In this document: positions 32,743 through 42,221 of the stretch, piece by piece
Numbering within the stretch: the first letter of the stretch is position 1
Layout: every line of letters starts with the position of its first letter
Assembly (NCBI RefSeq): GCF_900142125.1
Contig: NZ_FQZT01000003.1
Location: 1-64,000 of the forward strand
Origin: Malonomonas rubra DSM 5091
Lineage (GTDB): Bacteria > Desulfobacterota > Desulfuromonadia > Desulfuromonadales > Geopsychrobacteraceae
Direction: 5' to 3'
DNA length: 64,000 bases
Program-made: the position numbers and the translations under genes
Notes under the pieces: generated by a model
The model's input: only the letters and a program-made list of their open reading frames with translations
The model's database searches: none
Told to the model about the DNA's origin: nothing

Positions 32743-33462
32743 ATGCATATTTTAGTCATCGACGATGGCCCTGAGATCCGCCAGCTCCTGACAGACTACC
32801 TGACACCGGAAGGTTTTACCGTTGAGACTGTTGCTGACGGGGTCGCCGGGCTCGAACGCAGCCTGTCAGGAGAGCATGCATTCGTCATTCTTGATGTCCA
32901 GCTACCGAGAATGGACGGTTTTGAGATCCTGCGCAAAATCAGGGAAAAATCAGACATTCCGATTCTCATGCTGACCATCTGCAGCGAACATGAAGACCGC
33001 GTTCGCGGTCTGAAAATGGGAGCGGATGACTACCTGAACAAACCATTCAACCTGCAGGAGTTGCTGGCTCGCATCAACACCATCATGCGTCGATGCGCCA
33101 ATAATGAAATCAGGCCGAACGGCAAACCAGGCAGTTTGCGTGTCGGCGACCTGCTGCTCAACCCTGGTTCACGCCGGGTGTACCGTGATGACGAAGAAAT
33201 TTGCCTGACGGCAGCTGAGTTTACCCTGCTGGAGGTGCTGCTTACCAACGCCGGGGAAGTCATCCCGCGGGAAGAACTTGTGCGCCGGGTGCAGGGACGT
33301 AGTCACAACCCATACGACCGCAGCCTGGATGTCCACATCAGCCACTTGCGCAAAAAACTGTCGCCCCACAGAGATGGTTCCGACCGCATTAAAGCAGTTC
33401 GCGGTGTCGGCCATTTCTACACCCTGCCGACAGCTGTTTCCAGCGAACCAGAGAAGGTTTAA
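32743..33462 (+). CDS. OmpR/PhoB-family response regulator (orphan)
   Basis: The protein has 239 residues from ATG 32743; a TTG six codons upstream is an alternative and neither has a strong ribosome site. The receiver has the acidic pair at 7-8, Asp51 and Lys100. The winged-helix output contains LTAAEFTLLEVLLTNAGEVIPREELVR and a YDRSLDVHISHLRKKL recognition helix, close to CpxR-type regulators. It would bind DNA after phosphorylation. No histidine kinase gene is adjacent, so its kinase is elsewhere. It overlaps the convergent LysR gene by 4 bp. Confidence 0.92.
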   Translation: MHILVIDDGPEIRQLLTDYLTPEGFTVETVADGVAGLERSLSGEHAFVILDVQLPRMDGFEILRKIREKSDIPILMLTICSEHEDRVRGLKMGADDYLNKPFNLQELLARINTIMRRCANNEIRPNGKPGSLRVGDLLLNPGSRRVYRDDEEICLTAAEFTLLEVLLTNAGEVIPREELVRRVQGRSHNPYDRSLDVHISHLRKKLSPHRDGSDRIKAVRGVGHFYTLPTAVSSEPEKV

Positions 33463-34379
33463 TAGTTAAACCCATCCCCTTCACGGTCGGGATTCCTGGC
33501 ACTCTGCCACAGATAGCCGATGACCTCCCTGGCACTACGGACCTGAAACTTATCTTCCGCTCGCGTCGCCCAGGCAAGACTGAGCGGTAATGTCAACCAG
33601 CCTTTCTGCCATATCTGCACCTGACCGGCGTCGACCATCGGTCGCGCTTCGTCCTCACGCATAATTGCCACCCCCTGCCCGTCCAACACCAGCTCCTTAA
33701 CGATATATTCATCAACCGTTTTCACCATCTGTTGTGGAGCCAGTTGAAGACGGGAGAACTCCTGCTGCAAGGTATCGTAAGGCAAAGACCCCTGCTCGAC
33801 CCAGATCCAGGGCAACGCAGCGATATCTGACCAATCGAGAGTTTGTCGCTGCGGGTTCAATCCGGTCGGTATGACCACGCAAAAACGGATATCGTCCAAC
33901 AGGATGCTGCTGACATCGGCCTCAGCAGGAACACCATAAACAAAAGCCAGATCAAGCTGCCCCTGCCGCAGAAGCTGCGCCGCCCGGCTACTGGGGCTGG
34001 TCAGATAAACAATGTTCATTTCGCTGTAAAGCTGTAACATCCGCCGGTTAATCAACCCGGCGCGTAAAAAACCGGGGTCGGCATTCAGGCCGATATGCAG
34101 CGTCTCACCTTCACCATGCGAAAGAGCATGGGCCTTCTGCAGCAGATGCTTCTCTGCCTCGAGGACAGCATCAATATATGGCAGCAGCTCCCGTCCTGGG
34201 GCAGATAAATGCATACCACGTGCAGACCTTTCGAACAGTGACAGCTCGAGTTCTTCTTCCAACTGTTTCAACTGGCTTGAAAGCGCAGATTGGCTGATGT
34301 GCTGCTGCTCGGCAGCTCGCGTCAGATTCTTTGCCTTGGCGATTGCGAGAAAACTTTTTAAACGATAGAGTTCCATCAC
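33459..34379 (-). CDS. LysR-family transcriptional regulator
   Basis: The 306-residue protein has the N-terminal winged helix (LKSFLAIAKAKNLTRAAEQQHISQSALSSQLKQLEEEL pattern) and the periplasmic-binding-like effector domain from about residue 90, with LHIGLNADPGFLRAG and DQGVAIM-type elements. It should bind a small effector and control a nearby promoter. A perfect CGTTCG-N7-CGAACG palindrome lies just upstream of its start, suggesting autoregulation. No divergent target gene is found in the next 600 bp. Confidence 0.92.
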   Translation of the reverse strand: MMELYRLKSFLAIAKAKNLTRAAEQQHISQSALSSQLKQLEEELELSLFERSARGMHLSAPGRELLPYIDAVLEAEKHLLQKAHALSHGEGETLHIGLNADPGFLRAGLINRRMLQLYSEMNIVYLTSPSSRAAQLLRQGQLDLAFVYGVPAEADVSSILLDDIRFCVVIPTGLNPQRQTLDWSDIAALPWIWVEQGSLPYDTLQQEFSRLQLAPQQMVKTVDEYIVKELVLDGQGVAIMREDEARPMVDAGQVQIWQKGWLTLPLSLAWATRAEDKFQVRSAREVIGYLWQSARNPDREGDGFNY

Positions 34380-34382
34380 ATT

Positions 34383-34401
34383 CGTTCGATATTTCCGAAC
34401 G
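34383..34401. promoter_or_regulatory. Palindromic operator upstream of the LysR gene
   Basis: CGTTCG, 7 bases, CGAACG is a perfect inverted repeat starting 4 bp before the LysR start codon. The spacing resembles LysR-type boxes (T-N11-A-like). Binding by the adjacent regulator is inferred. Confidence 0.5.
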
Positions 34402-34991
34402 CTCCATGTCGAAAGTGAAATTAGGATTTTCTCTACAAATACAATAAAAATAGCAATGAAAAAAGACTTATCGCATCCTCAGAACAAAAAATACTGTTCG
34501 ATTTTACCAATTGAATTTGCACTTCCAGAAGAAACTGGTACTGAAAAAATCTACTGACAATACTAACTCTTCGAACTCTTTGTTGTGGTCAGCTTTCACA
34601 ATTAAATCGAAACCGATCGCAAGCAAATGGTCGCCATGGCCGAGCCGGACTATCAACTTTAAGACACGGGTGCTAGCTGGACTGAGAGCTCAATACCCTG
34701 AGACAATAAACACGAATCAGCTTCTGCCAAAAGCAAACAGCTCGCCACCTCTATGAGCCGTCTTTGGTCAGACCATTTCTACGTTTGCTGCGATTCCAGT
34801 GATAGAAAAGGCGCCTTTTACCTGAAATCTCATATTAATTAACAAACAATCCAAAACCCACATGCCGCACTGTGCTTTTTTCTTTTCTTTGCTATTTTTT
34901 TTCTGTTATGATTCCCCCGCTTGCAATCAGCGAGGAGTGTGCTTTTCTTTACTATTCAAACCTTCAGAATTGACAAAGGAGGATGGGCGAC
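34402..34991. other. Intergenic stretch of about 590 bp without a supported gene
   Basis: The region is AT-richer than its surroundings. One open frame (34511-34756, 81 codons) has Ser/Asn-rich composition, no ribosome site and no recognisable motif, and is not called. No tRNA, repeat or terminator was found. It may hold the remnant of a lost LysR target gene. Confidence 0.5.
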
Positions 34992-35213
34992 ATGATTCGG
35001 GTGATTTACAGGGACGGCAAAGAGGATCTGGTGACACAAAAGTTCCTAGACATTTTGCTGTTCATGGGAGAGGTTCAGATGTTCCAACGTGACGAAGACT
35101 GGGCGGTCGTCGGTGTTGACCCGCTTCGGGCAGAAAGCCGTCAGTTGTTTGATGGCCAGGATCGGCGTTTGCATCAACAAGTCGATCTCGCTCCGTTGCA
35201 GATGTGTTGCTGA
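34992..35213 (+). CDS. Small conserved protein, GSU3473-like family (second copy)
   Basis: The protein has 73 residues from ATG 34992, nine bases after AAAGGAGG. The N-terminus MIRVIYRDGKEDLVTQKFLD aligns with MLIPVIYPNGSHDQVKDFYLD of the protein encoded at 9237. Next come M-F-Q-R-D-E-D-W-A-V-V and F-K-R-S-S-G-W-V-S-I, then R-A-E-S-R where the first has the G-P-E-R-R part. The C-terminal ends differ; this one ends MCC. Function unknown. Unlike the first copy it has no sigma-54 promoter that I can see. A terminator follows. Confidence 0.72.
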   Translation: MIRVIYRDGKEDLVTQKFLDILLFMGEVQMFQRDEDWAVVGVDPLRAESRQLFDGQDRRLHQQVDLAPLQMCC

Positions 35214-35235
35214 TTGCAATTTCAGTTTAAAAACC

Positions 35236-35273
35236 AAGGCCGGGAGATTCGTTGAATCTTCCGGCCTTTTTTA
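35236..35273 (+). terminator. Terminator after the second GSU3473-like gene
   Basis: AAGGCCGGGAGATTC and GAATCTTCCGGCCTT pair around GTT, followed by six T residues. Confidence 0.9.
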
Positions 35274-35287
35274 GTGCGCAGAGTAGA

Positions 35288-35974
35288 CTAGTTGCTGCCA
35301 CCTGGCAGTTCCGGGAATCGATCCGGCATCTTTATTTCCGGCGGTTCGGTCGGGTCTTTCGGGCCCTTTTTGAAAAAACTGATCAACGCCGTAAACACCA
35401 GCTTGACGCCACGCCACAATTTCGGCAGCAGCCAGACCATCACCAGCACAAAAACAACCAGTAACACAATGAACAGTGATGGATAATTCAGGGCCGCCCA
35501 AAGGCCGGCAAACACAGTCAGATCCTCGGCCAGAGAAACAATCCAGTTGGAAAACGGCTCCGGTGAAGTATTAATCAGAACCCGCGAGCCGGCCTTTGTC
35601 GCATGCGTTCCGGCGGCAAGACCACCACCGACAATCGCCGCGGCCAGAGATACGGCTGGATCCATTTCCCCGACCGCCCCAGCCGCCAGCATCGCCCCGG
35701 CGGGAATACGGATGAATGTGTGCAGGGTATCCCAGGAGTTATCCACCCCCGGCACTTTATCTGCGGTAAATTCGACCAGGTACATCGCACCTGCCGCGAA
35801 GATAACCAGCGGGTTGGTAAGTATCTGCAGATCGGGTGGCAGCACCAGGTTCCCACTGGAGCCAAGCAGACCGAGCATGAGGATGGCGGCATAAAGATTG
35901 ATGCCACTGGCCCATGCGGCTCCCATGCTGAGTGCTATTATCGCTGCAATCTGATCAAACTGTTCCATATCCAT
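35288..35974 (-). CDS. DUF4126 membrane protein
   Basis: The 228-residue protein has five or so hydrophobic helices. The pattern ALSMGAAWASGINLYAAILMLGLLG near the start, VEFTADKVPGVDNSWDTLHTFIR in the middle and GGGLAAGTHATKAGSR is diagnostic for DUF4126. No biochemical role is established. The C-terminal 35 residues are charged and proline-rich (KKGPKDPTEPPEIK). It is monocistronic between the small protein's terminator and the diguanylate cyclase. Confidence 0.88.
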   Translation of the reverse strand: MDMEQFDQIAAIIALSMGAAWASGINLYAAILMLGLLGSSGNLVLPPDLQILTNPLVIFAAGAMYLVEFTADKVPGVDNSWDTLHTFIRIPAGAMLAAGAVGEMDPAVSLAAAIVGGGLAAGTHATKAGSRVLINTSPEPFSNWIVSLAEDLTVFAGLWAALNYPSLFIVLLVVFVLVMVWLLPKLWRGVKLVFTALISFFKKGPKDPTEPPEIKMPDRFPELPGGSN

Positions 35975-36089
35975 CCTTTCGAAAAGATAATTTCTTCTTA
36001 TATCATAGCCGGAAACAGAACAAAATCGATAGACATCTACCGATATTCCCCCTGATACGGGTGTTTAGCAGCAGCGGGTAAAGGGATGA

Positions 36090-37775
36090 TCAGACCAGAA
36101 CGACCTGATCACGGCCGTTGTTTTTAGCGCGATAGAGCGCATTGTCGGCCCGCTTGAGGACAGAGTCAATCGACAGGTCATCCGCAGTCAGCATGGTCAG
36201 GCCGATACTGGCGGTTACACTCAACTCCCCCTGACGGGTGCGTATTGTCATTTCCGCAATCGCTTCCCGAATTCGTTCACAAACCAGCATCGCACCGTCC
36301 TGGTCGGTCTGCACAAGCGCAGCAGCAAACTCTTCGCCACCGAAACGGCAAAACAGATCGGTCTCGCGCAACATGCCGAGGCAGCAATCGACCAGCTTGA
36401 TCAGAACCTCGTCGCCGATGTCGTGGCCGTAGCTGTCGTTGACCGACTTGAAATGATCGACATCCAGCTGCAGAATTGCCAGCGGCATCCCGTGACGCCG
36501 GCAACGTTTGACCTCGGTGTTGACATGATCAATAAAGTAGCGCCGGTTGTTCGCACCGGTCAATGGATCGGTGGTCGCCAGATGACGCAACTCCTCTTCC
36601 ATCTGCTTGCTTGTGCTGATATCCCGGATAACGGAAAAGACCAGTTTGCGCTCCATATCAGGGTAAGCGCTCCAGGACAACCACTTGAACGAGCCATCCT
36701 TGCAGCGACAGCGATTTTCAAAGCCGACCAGCGTATCCCCCTGGTTAAGACGCAAGGAAGCATCACGAGTGACGTCACGGTCCTCTTCGAGAACCAGATC
36801 GAGCCAGGGCTTCTGTTTCAATTCATCGGCACTCCAGCCGAGAATACGGCTCCAGGCCCGGTTCAGTTCTTTGAAATGGCCGGAAAAGTCAGTAACGCAG
36901 AGCATGTCGAGGGAGACATCAAAAACCCGCTGTCGATCATCTTCTGCCTGCTTTTCAGCAGTAATGTCGCGGTAATTGATAACGACCGACTCTGACGTCA
37001 GGTCCTGCCCACGCAGCGGCTGAAAGGTCACCGACATCAGGCGCCGTCCCAGCTCAGGCAGATCGAGCCAGAATTCGCTCAGTACGGTCTCGCCACTAAA
37101 TGCGATTTCCAGGTGTAGTTCAACATCGGTATGGAACGTTTCCCGGCCGATCAAGTCTCTAAAATCAAGCTTGAGCACCTCGTCACGGGTTTTATTGAAG
37201 GCACCGATGTAAGAATCATTGACCACCAGATGCCGGTACTCGCGATCGATCAGGGCGATAAGGTCGGGCGTAGAGGAGATCAGCAGCTCAAAACGGCGCA
37301 GATGTTCTTCCAAGCGGTGAACTTCGGTAATATCATGCCCAAGCACAGAGACACCGAGAGCCTCGCCCTCCAACTGGATCGGCTGCAGCACCATGGCGTA
37401 GACACGACCGTTGGTTCCGGTGTGATTGAACCTCATCGTCGTGCCGGAAAGAACGCGTCGATAAAGCTGATCGAAATATTCGGCCGCATTCGGCGAAAGC
37501 AGATCAGAACTTAGCAACCCCGGCCGCGGATCGCCATCAAGCAATTCGAAAAAGCTGTCGCGACTCTTGCCATTGGCCAGCAACAACTGCATCTGCCGAT
37601 TGACAAACCAGATCAGGTCATCACACTGATCGATCAAATCAGTCAGCTGTTCAAAAGCCTGTTTCAGTTCCGCCTGGCCAACCGTTGCATCCGCCTGTCT
37701 CAACTGGCTCAGCAGGCCAACAACATGTTTGCAAGCCCGTTGGAAACAAGGATCGTTTTTCAGTTCAGTTGTCAT
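36090..37775 (-). CDS. PAS-GGDEF diguanylate cyclase (cytoplasmic)
   Basis: The 561-residue protein has no transmembrane segment. Three PAS-type domains (about 50-155, 160-275 and 280-395; the third ends DISTSKQMEEEL) precede a GGDEF domain with CRFGGEEFAAAL near 485 and QLDVDHFKSVNDSYGHDIGD before it. It should make cyclic di-GMP from two GTP. A possible RxxD inhibitory site precedes GGEEF by the usual spacing (READ-type order not clear). The gene stands alone. The signal is unknown. Confidence 0.94.
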   Translation of the reverse strand: MTTELKNDPCFQRACKHVVGLLSQLRQADATVGQAELKQAFEQLTDLIDQCDDLIWFVNRQMQLLLANGKSRDSFFELLDGDPRPGLLSSDLLSPNAAEYFDQLYRRVLSGTTMRFNHTGTNGRVYAMVLQPIQLEGEALGVSVLGHDITEVHRLEEHLRRFELLISSTPDLIALIDREYRHLVVNDSYIGAFNKTRDEVLKLDFRDLIGRETFHTDVELHLEIAFSGETVLSEFWLDLPELGRRLMSVTFQPLRGQDLTSESVVINYRDITAEKQAEDDRQRVFDVSLDMLCVTDFSGHFKELNRAWSRILGWSADELKQKPWLDLVLEEDRDVTRDASLRLNQGDTLVGFENRCRCKDGSFKWLSWSAYPDMERKLVFSVIRDISTSKQMEEELRHLATTDPLTGANNRRYFIDHVNTEVKRCRRHGMPLAILQLDVDHFKSVNDSYGHDIGDEVLIKLVDCCLGMLRETDLFCRFGGEEFAAALVQTDQDGAMLVCERIREAIAEMTIRTRQGELSVTASIGLTMLTADDLSIDSVLKRADNALYRAKNNGRDQVVLV

Positions 37776-37984
37776 TCCTGCCCGCGCGTGAAATCAAACA
37801 AAACAAAAGCACAAAGTTATCGACTTATCTGCTCGTACAAAGGAGCAAAAACATTAAACCACTCTTATTCAAATAACTCAACCTCTCTTCGTGCAAATAA
37901 TCCACTTCAACTAAAGAAAAAAGTGCTGCTACACTACAATCTGTACCAGTTCTATCGATGGGTGGAGCAAACGGAGGAAAACAA

Positions 37985-39502
37985 ATGGAAGAACAGGGCA
38001 AAAGGATTTTTGTTGCTGGAGCGAGCGGATACATCGGTGGTCGGCTGGTGCCCCGTCTCCTCGATGCCGGGTACAAAGTCAGGGCGCTGGCGCGCAGCCC
38101 ACAAAAGCTGGCGGCCAGATCCTGGGGCAGGCATCCGAACCTGGAGATCGCCCGCGGGGACGTCCTCGATGGCGAAGAGTTGACGCGTGCACTTCATGGC
38201 TGCCACGCGGCCTATTACCTGGTGCACTCGATGAACCCGCAGACAAGTGATTTCGCCGTCAGTGATCGACAGGCAGCACTCAACATGGTCCAGGCCGCTG
38301 CCGAAGCAAAGCTCAGCCAGATCATCTACCTCAGTGGCCTGGGTGAAGAAGAGGGCGAGCTCAGCCATCACCTGCAGTCCCGCAGTGAAGTTGCCGGACT
38401 GTTACAACAGGGTGAAGTTCCCGTCACCGTGCTGCGCGCTGCCATGATCATCGGTTCCGGCAGCGCCTCGTTCGAAATCCTCCGCTACCTGGTTGAGCGG
38501 CTGCCGATCATGATCACACCGCGCTGGATCGACACTCCCTGCCAGCCGATCGGTGTGCGCAATGTCCTGCACTACCTGATCGGCTGTCTTGACCACCCTG
38601 CGACAATCGGTCAAACTTTCGATATCGGCCAACCTGAGGTCACCAATTACCGCCGCCTGATGGAAATTTTTGCCGAAGAGGCCGACCTGCCGAAACGCTT
38701 GATCCTGCCGGTTCCGGTATTGACCCCGCGCCTCAGTTCCTATTGGATTCACCTGGTCACTCCGGTTCCCGCAGCGCTGGCACGTCCGCTGGCCGAAGGC
38801 TTGAGCAACCCGGTTGTCTGCCGTGACGACCGCATCACCGAGATCCTGCCACAAGATCTTTTCGACTGCCGTGAAGCGATCCGCCGTGCTCTCGATCGGG
38901 TGCGTCAGCAGCGGATTGAAACATCCTGGAGTGATTCCGGCCTGATCCCCCCGGCCGAGTGGAGTCAGGCGGACGACCCGACCTGGGCGGGCGGCAGCGT
39001 TTTCGACGATTCACGCAAAGTAATCATTCAAGGGCAGGCTGATGAAATCTGGCCTGCACTGGCCTCAATCGGTGGCAAATCCGGTTGGTATTACGCCAAT
39101 GGCTTATGGCGGTTGCGTGGAATCATCGATCGCCTGATTGGCGGTGTCGGTCTCAGCCGGGGTCGACGTGATGCGGAAGAGATATTCCCCGGCGACTCTC
39201 TCGATTTCTGGCGGGTGGTAGAAGCGGACCGCCCCAAGCGGCTGCTGCTGGCTGCTGAAATGAAATTGCCGGGCAAAGCAATCCTCAGCCTATCCCTTGA
39301 ACAACTGGATGATGAAACAACCGAGCTGCGTCAAATCGCGCGTTTTCTGCCCCTCGGCCTCTCAGGCCTGCTCTACTGGTACGCGGTGACGCCTTTCCAC
39401 AACCTGGTCTTCAACGGCATGTTACGCGGCATCGCGCAAAAGAGCGGAAAAGTCATTTTACGCGGACCGGAGCCGATCGGCTCAAAGCAGGAGACAGCTT
39501 AA
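37985..39502 (+). CDS. NAD(P)-binding epimerase-like protein fused to DUF2867
   Basis: The protein has 505 residues from ATG 37985, behind GGAGG. The N-terminal Rossmann domain (about 6-300) has FVAGASGYIGGRLVPRLLDAG and YLSGLGEEE, as in atypical SDR/NmrA-type proteins. The C-terminal DUF2867 domain (about 330-500) begins after SQADDPTWAGGSVFDDSRKV and contains WYYANGLWRLRGIID. Both parts occur fused in many bacteria; the substrate is unknown. It converges on the receiver-phosphatase gene, 8 bp apart. Confidence 0.9.
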   Translation: MEEQGKRIFVAGASGYIGGRLVPRLLDAGYKVRALARSPQKLAARSWGRHPNLEIARGDVLDGEELTRALHGCHAAYYLVHSMNPQTSDFAVSDRQAALNMVQAAAEAKLSQIIYLSGLGEEEGELSHHLQSRSEVAGLLQQGEVPVTVLRAAMIIGSGSASFEILRYLVERLPIMITPRWIDTPCQPIGVRNVLHYLIGCLDHPATIGQTFDIGQPEVTNYRRLMEIFAEEADLPKRLILPVPVLTPRLSSYWIHLVTPVPAALARPLAEGLSNPVVCRDDRITEILPQDLFDCREAIRRALDRVRQQRIETSWSDSGLIPPAEWSQADDPTWAGGSVFDDSRKVIIQGQADEIWPALASIGGKSGWYYANGLWRLRGIIDRLIGGVGLSRGRRDAEEIFPGDSLDFWRVVEADRPKRLLLAAEMKLPGKAILSLSLEQLDDETTELRQIARFLPLGLSGLLYWYAVTPFHNLVFNGMLRGIAQKSGKVILRGPEPIGSKQETA

Positions 39503-39510
39503 GGCAAGAA

Positions 39511-40665
39511 TCAGTCGACAACGACCAGCAGCAGGGTCTGGTCGTCATCCGCCGGGCGACCGGCGACAAAGTCTGCGACATCGGCATAAATCTGCTGCAG
39601 CTTTTCTTGAGGAGAGGCAGAAACCGCCTTACCCAGTTGCTCGCTCAGGCGCTCGACCCCGTACATCAGGCCATCACAATCGAAACGCTCGATCAGGCCA
39701 TCGGTATAAAACAGCATCTGGTCACCCGACTGCAGTTTGACCTCCTCAACCGGGACATGCTCGCCGTCGTAGGACTTCAGCCCCATCGGGTAAATCCCCT
39801 CGCAGAAAATCTCGCGGACACCGATCGAAGGGCGGTAGAGCAGCGGCTGCAAGTGCCCGGCACGAGCGATGCGCAGGTCCTTGCGATTGGCGTCGTAAAC
39901 CGCGTAAAGCGCTGTCACCATGCGCGAATCGGAAACCTTGCAGAGTTGCGTATTCAGGTAATCGAGCACGGCAACCGGGTCGCGGCCGTCACCGGGAAAA
40001 GATCGCAGCAAGGCGCAGCTCATCGCCATCAGCACCGCCGCCTGGGTACTGTGCCCTTCGACATCGGCCACCAGCAGCCCCCAGCAATTATCCGCCAGCG
40101 GCAGAACATCGTACAGGTCGCCTCCTGCGTAGCGACTGGTTTCGTAGCTGATGGCCAAACTTAAACCATCAATCTGTGGCAACTGTTTCGGCAACAGTGA
40201 ACGCTGAGCATCAGCCACTTGCTGCAATTCGTGCTCGAGCTCATCACGTTGTTTCTGCAGTTTTTTTTGCAGGTCGTTAATGGTCAAATGGGTGTTAACC
40301 CGAGCCACCACCTCCTCCAACCGGAACGGCTTTGAGATGTAATCGACAGCACCCTCTTCCAGGCCGCGCACCCGATCTTTCAGTTCATCGAGAGCGGAGA
40401 GAAAAATAATCGGGACATCTTCTGTGCGGGGATCCTCTCGCAGATGACGACAGACCTCAAAACCATCCATTCCCGGCATCATGATATCGAGCAGAATCAG
40501 GTCCGGCAGTTCATTGCGCACAACGTCGAGCGCAGTTTCGCCATTGATCGCATCAAGCAGACGATAGCCAAGGCCGCCCAGGGTTTCTTTCAGCAACTCC
40601 AGGTTGATCGGACTATCGTCGACCAGCAGGATGGTTTTATTGACAAGCTCTTGTGGCTGCAGCAT
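39511..40665 (-). CDS. Response regulator with PP2C/SpoIIE-type phosphatase output
   Basis: The protein has 384 residues from ATG 40665, behind GAGGAAGAGG; the longer frame lacks a ribosome site. The receiver has the acidic pair at 16-17, Asp60 in LILLDIMMPG and a Lys in ISKPFRLEE. A coiled-coil linker leads to the SpoIIE phosphatase with SYETSRYAGGDLYDVLPL, LLVADVEGHSTQAAVLM and FYTDGLIERFD, keeping the metal-binding Asp residues. It should dephosphorylate a Ser/Thr-phosphorylated anti-sigma antagonist or similar partner. No such partner gene is adjacent. Confidence 0.94.
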   Translation of the reverse strand: MLQPQELVNKTILLVDDSPINLELLKETLGGLGYRLLDAINGETALDVVRNELPDLILLDIMMPGMDGFEVCRHLREDPRTEDVPIIFLSALDELKDRVRGLEEGAVDYISKPFRLEEVVARVNTHLTINDLQKKLQKQRDELEHELQQVADAQRSLLPKQLPQIDGLSLAISYETSRYAGGDLYDVLPLADNCWGLLVADVEGHSTQAAVLMAMSCALLRSFPGDGRDPVAVLDYLNTQLCKVSDSRMVTALYAVYDANRKDLRIARAGHLQPLLYRPSIGVREIFCEGIYPMGLKSYDGEHVPVEEVKLQSGDQMLFYTDGLIERFDCDGLMYGVERLSEQLGKAVSASPQEKLQQIYADVADFVAGRPADDDQTLLLVVVD

Positions 40666-40878
40666 AAAGGCCTCTTCCTCATGAACATGGTCTATAATTT
40701 TTGCCCATGATACTGTCGCTGTCAAATGCCGAGGGGCAATAAATGATTGAAATGATAAAATTTGACGGCAGCAGAGCATCATGACATTTTCTTTACAAAT
40801 CTTTGACTGCATGCTGACCACTCTGTTCGCAGCGACTGCTCTAATGGGGGCAAATCCCAGCCCACAAAGGAGTGAACG

Positions 40879-42210
40879 ATGAAAAGGTATCTGACCAGAC
40901 TGTTAATCGCCCTGACAACCTTGCTGCTCTGCAGCGGATTTGTGACTGCGGCACCGCTGCTCAACCTCGACCTCAGCCTCGACCGCGATGTCCTGCCGGC
41001 CGGGCAGCGAGAAACCGCCGTCATCAAGGTGGCACTGAACGTACCGGAGATTCCGCGTGAGGTCGAGCGGCCACCGGTCAACCTGACGCTGGTCCTCGAC
41101 CGTTCAGGCTCGATGGCGGGCGACAAAATCACCAAGGCACGCGACGCCGCTATCACCGCGCTTCGCTTGCTCGGTCCACAGGACCTGTTCTCACTGGTTG
41201 TCTACGATCACAACGTTCAGACCCTGATCCCGCCTCAAAGTGCGGCCAACAGCGAATGGCTGGAGACCCGCATTCGCCAGATCGCCGTTGGCGGCAACAC
41301 CGCCCTGTTCGGCGCTGTCAGTCAGGGAGCCGCAGAAGTACGAAAAAACCTGGAGCGCAACTTCGTCCACCGTGTCGTGTTGCTCTCCGATGGACTGGCC
41401 AACGTCGGGCCCAGCTCGCCTGCCGACCTGGCTCGACTTGGCGCGGCACTGTTGAAAGAGGGAATTTCGGTGACCACCATCGGCATTGGCAACGGTTTCA
41501 ACGAAGACTTGATGAGTCAGCTCGCCGATCGCAGCGATGGTAATCATTATTTCGTCGAATCGAGCATCGACCTGCCACGTATCTTTGCCGCCGAACTGGG
41601 AGATGTGTTGAGCGTCGCTGCCCGCCGCATCAGCCTCGAACTGGAGACACCGCAGGGCGTGCAACCAGTGCGCATCATCGGTCGTGAAGGCCGCATCGTC
41701 GGTAACCGGGTGGAGCTGCACCTGAATCAGCTCTACGGCGGGCAGGAAAAATACGCCCTGATCGAAGTCCAGGTCGAACCGGGCAAGCCGGAACAACAGC
41801 TCGATATCGCCAACGCACGCTGCTATTACGAAAATGCCCTGACCAATCATCAGGAAAACACTATCGCGCTGGCACAGGTCCGGTTCTCACCGAATCAGCA
41901 AGATGTTCTGCGCTCGGCCAATAAGCCAGTTATCAAGGCAATTGTAGAAAATGAAATCGCCACCAGTCAGGAACGCGCACTTGACCTTTACAACGCCGGA
42001 CGTAAAGATGAAGCAGTCGCCGAAATTCGCGCCAAGAGTGCCCAACTGAGGAGCCAGAGTGACAGCCTCGGTTTCAGCGACCTGTCGCAGGAAGCACAGG
42101 TTTTCGAAGAAGCGGCCGAGACCTTTGCTGCCCCTGCATTGCCGAGTGCGGTCAAAAAAGAAATCCGCTCCGAAAGCTACAAAGTGCGCAAACAGCAGAA
42201 AGACTATTGA
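40879..42210 (+). CDS. Secreted VWA-domain protein
   Basis: The 443-residue precursor has a signal peptide cleaved near VTAA. The von Willebrand A domain (about 68-235) has an intact MIDAS: D74-x-S76-x-S78 in LDRSGSMAG, then GGNTALFG and LLSDGLANVG. A beta-rich C-terminal region with a helical end (NQQDVLRSAN, AVAEIRAKSAQLRSQ) follows, as in YfbK-like proteins. It likely binds a periplasmic partner through metal. It overlaps the upstream end of the sensor kinase gene region and starts a three-gene operon with the kinase and regulator. Confidence 0.92.
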   Translation: MKRYLTRLLIALTTLLLCSGFVTAAPLLNLDLSLDRDVLPAGQRETAVIKVALNVPEIPREVERPPVNLTLVLDRSGSMAGDKITKARDAAITALRLLGPQDLFSLVVYDHNVQTLIPPQSAANSEWLETRIRQIAVGGNTALFGAVSQGAAEVRKNLERNFVHRVVLLSDGLANVGPSSPADLARLGAALLKEGISVTTIGIGNGFNEDLMSQLADRSDGNHYFVESSIDLPRIFAAELGDVLSVAARRISLELETPQGVQPVRIIGREGRIVGNRVELHLNQLYGGQEKYALIEVQVEPGKPEQQLDIANARCYYENALTNHQENTIALAQVRFSPNQQDVLRSANKPVIKAIVENEIATSQERALDLYNAGRKDEAVAEIRAKSAQLRSQSDSLGFSDLSQEAQVFEEAAETFAAPALPSAVKKEIRSESYKVRKQQKDY

Positions 42211-42221
42211 TAAAGGGATTC

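Noticed and set aside
34511-34756. An 81-codon open frame in the gap after the LysR gene
   Set aside because: No ribosome site, Ser/Asn-rich composition and no motif; kept only as a note on the intergenic region.
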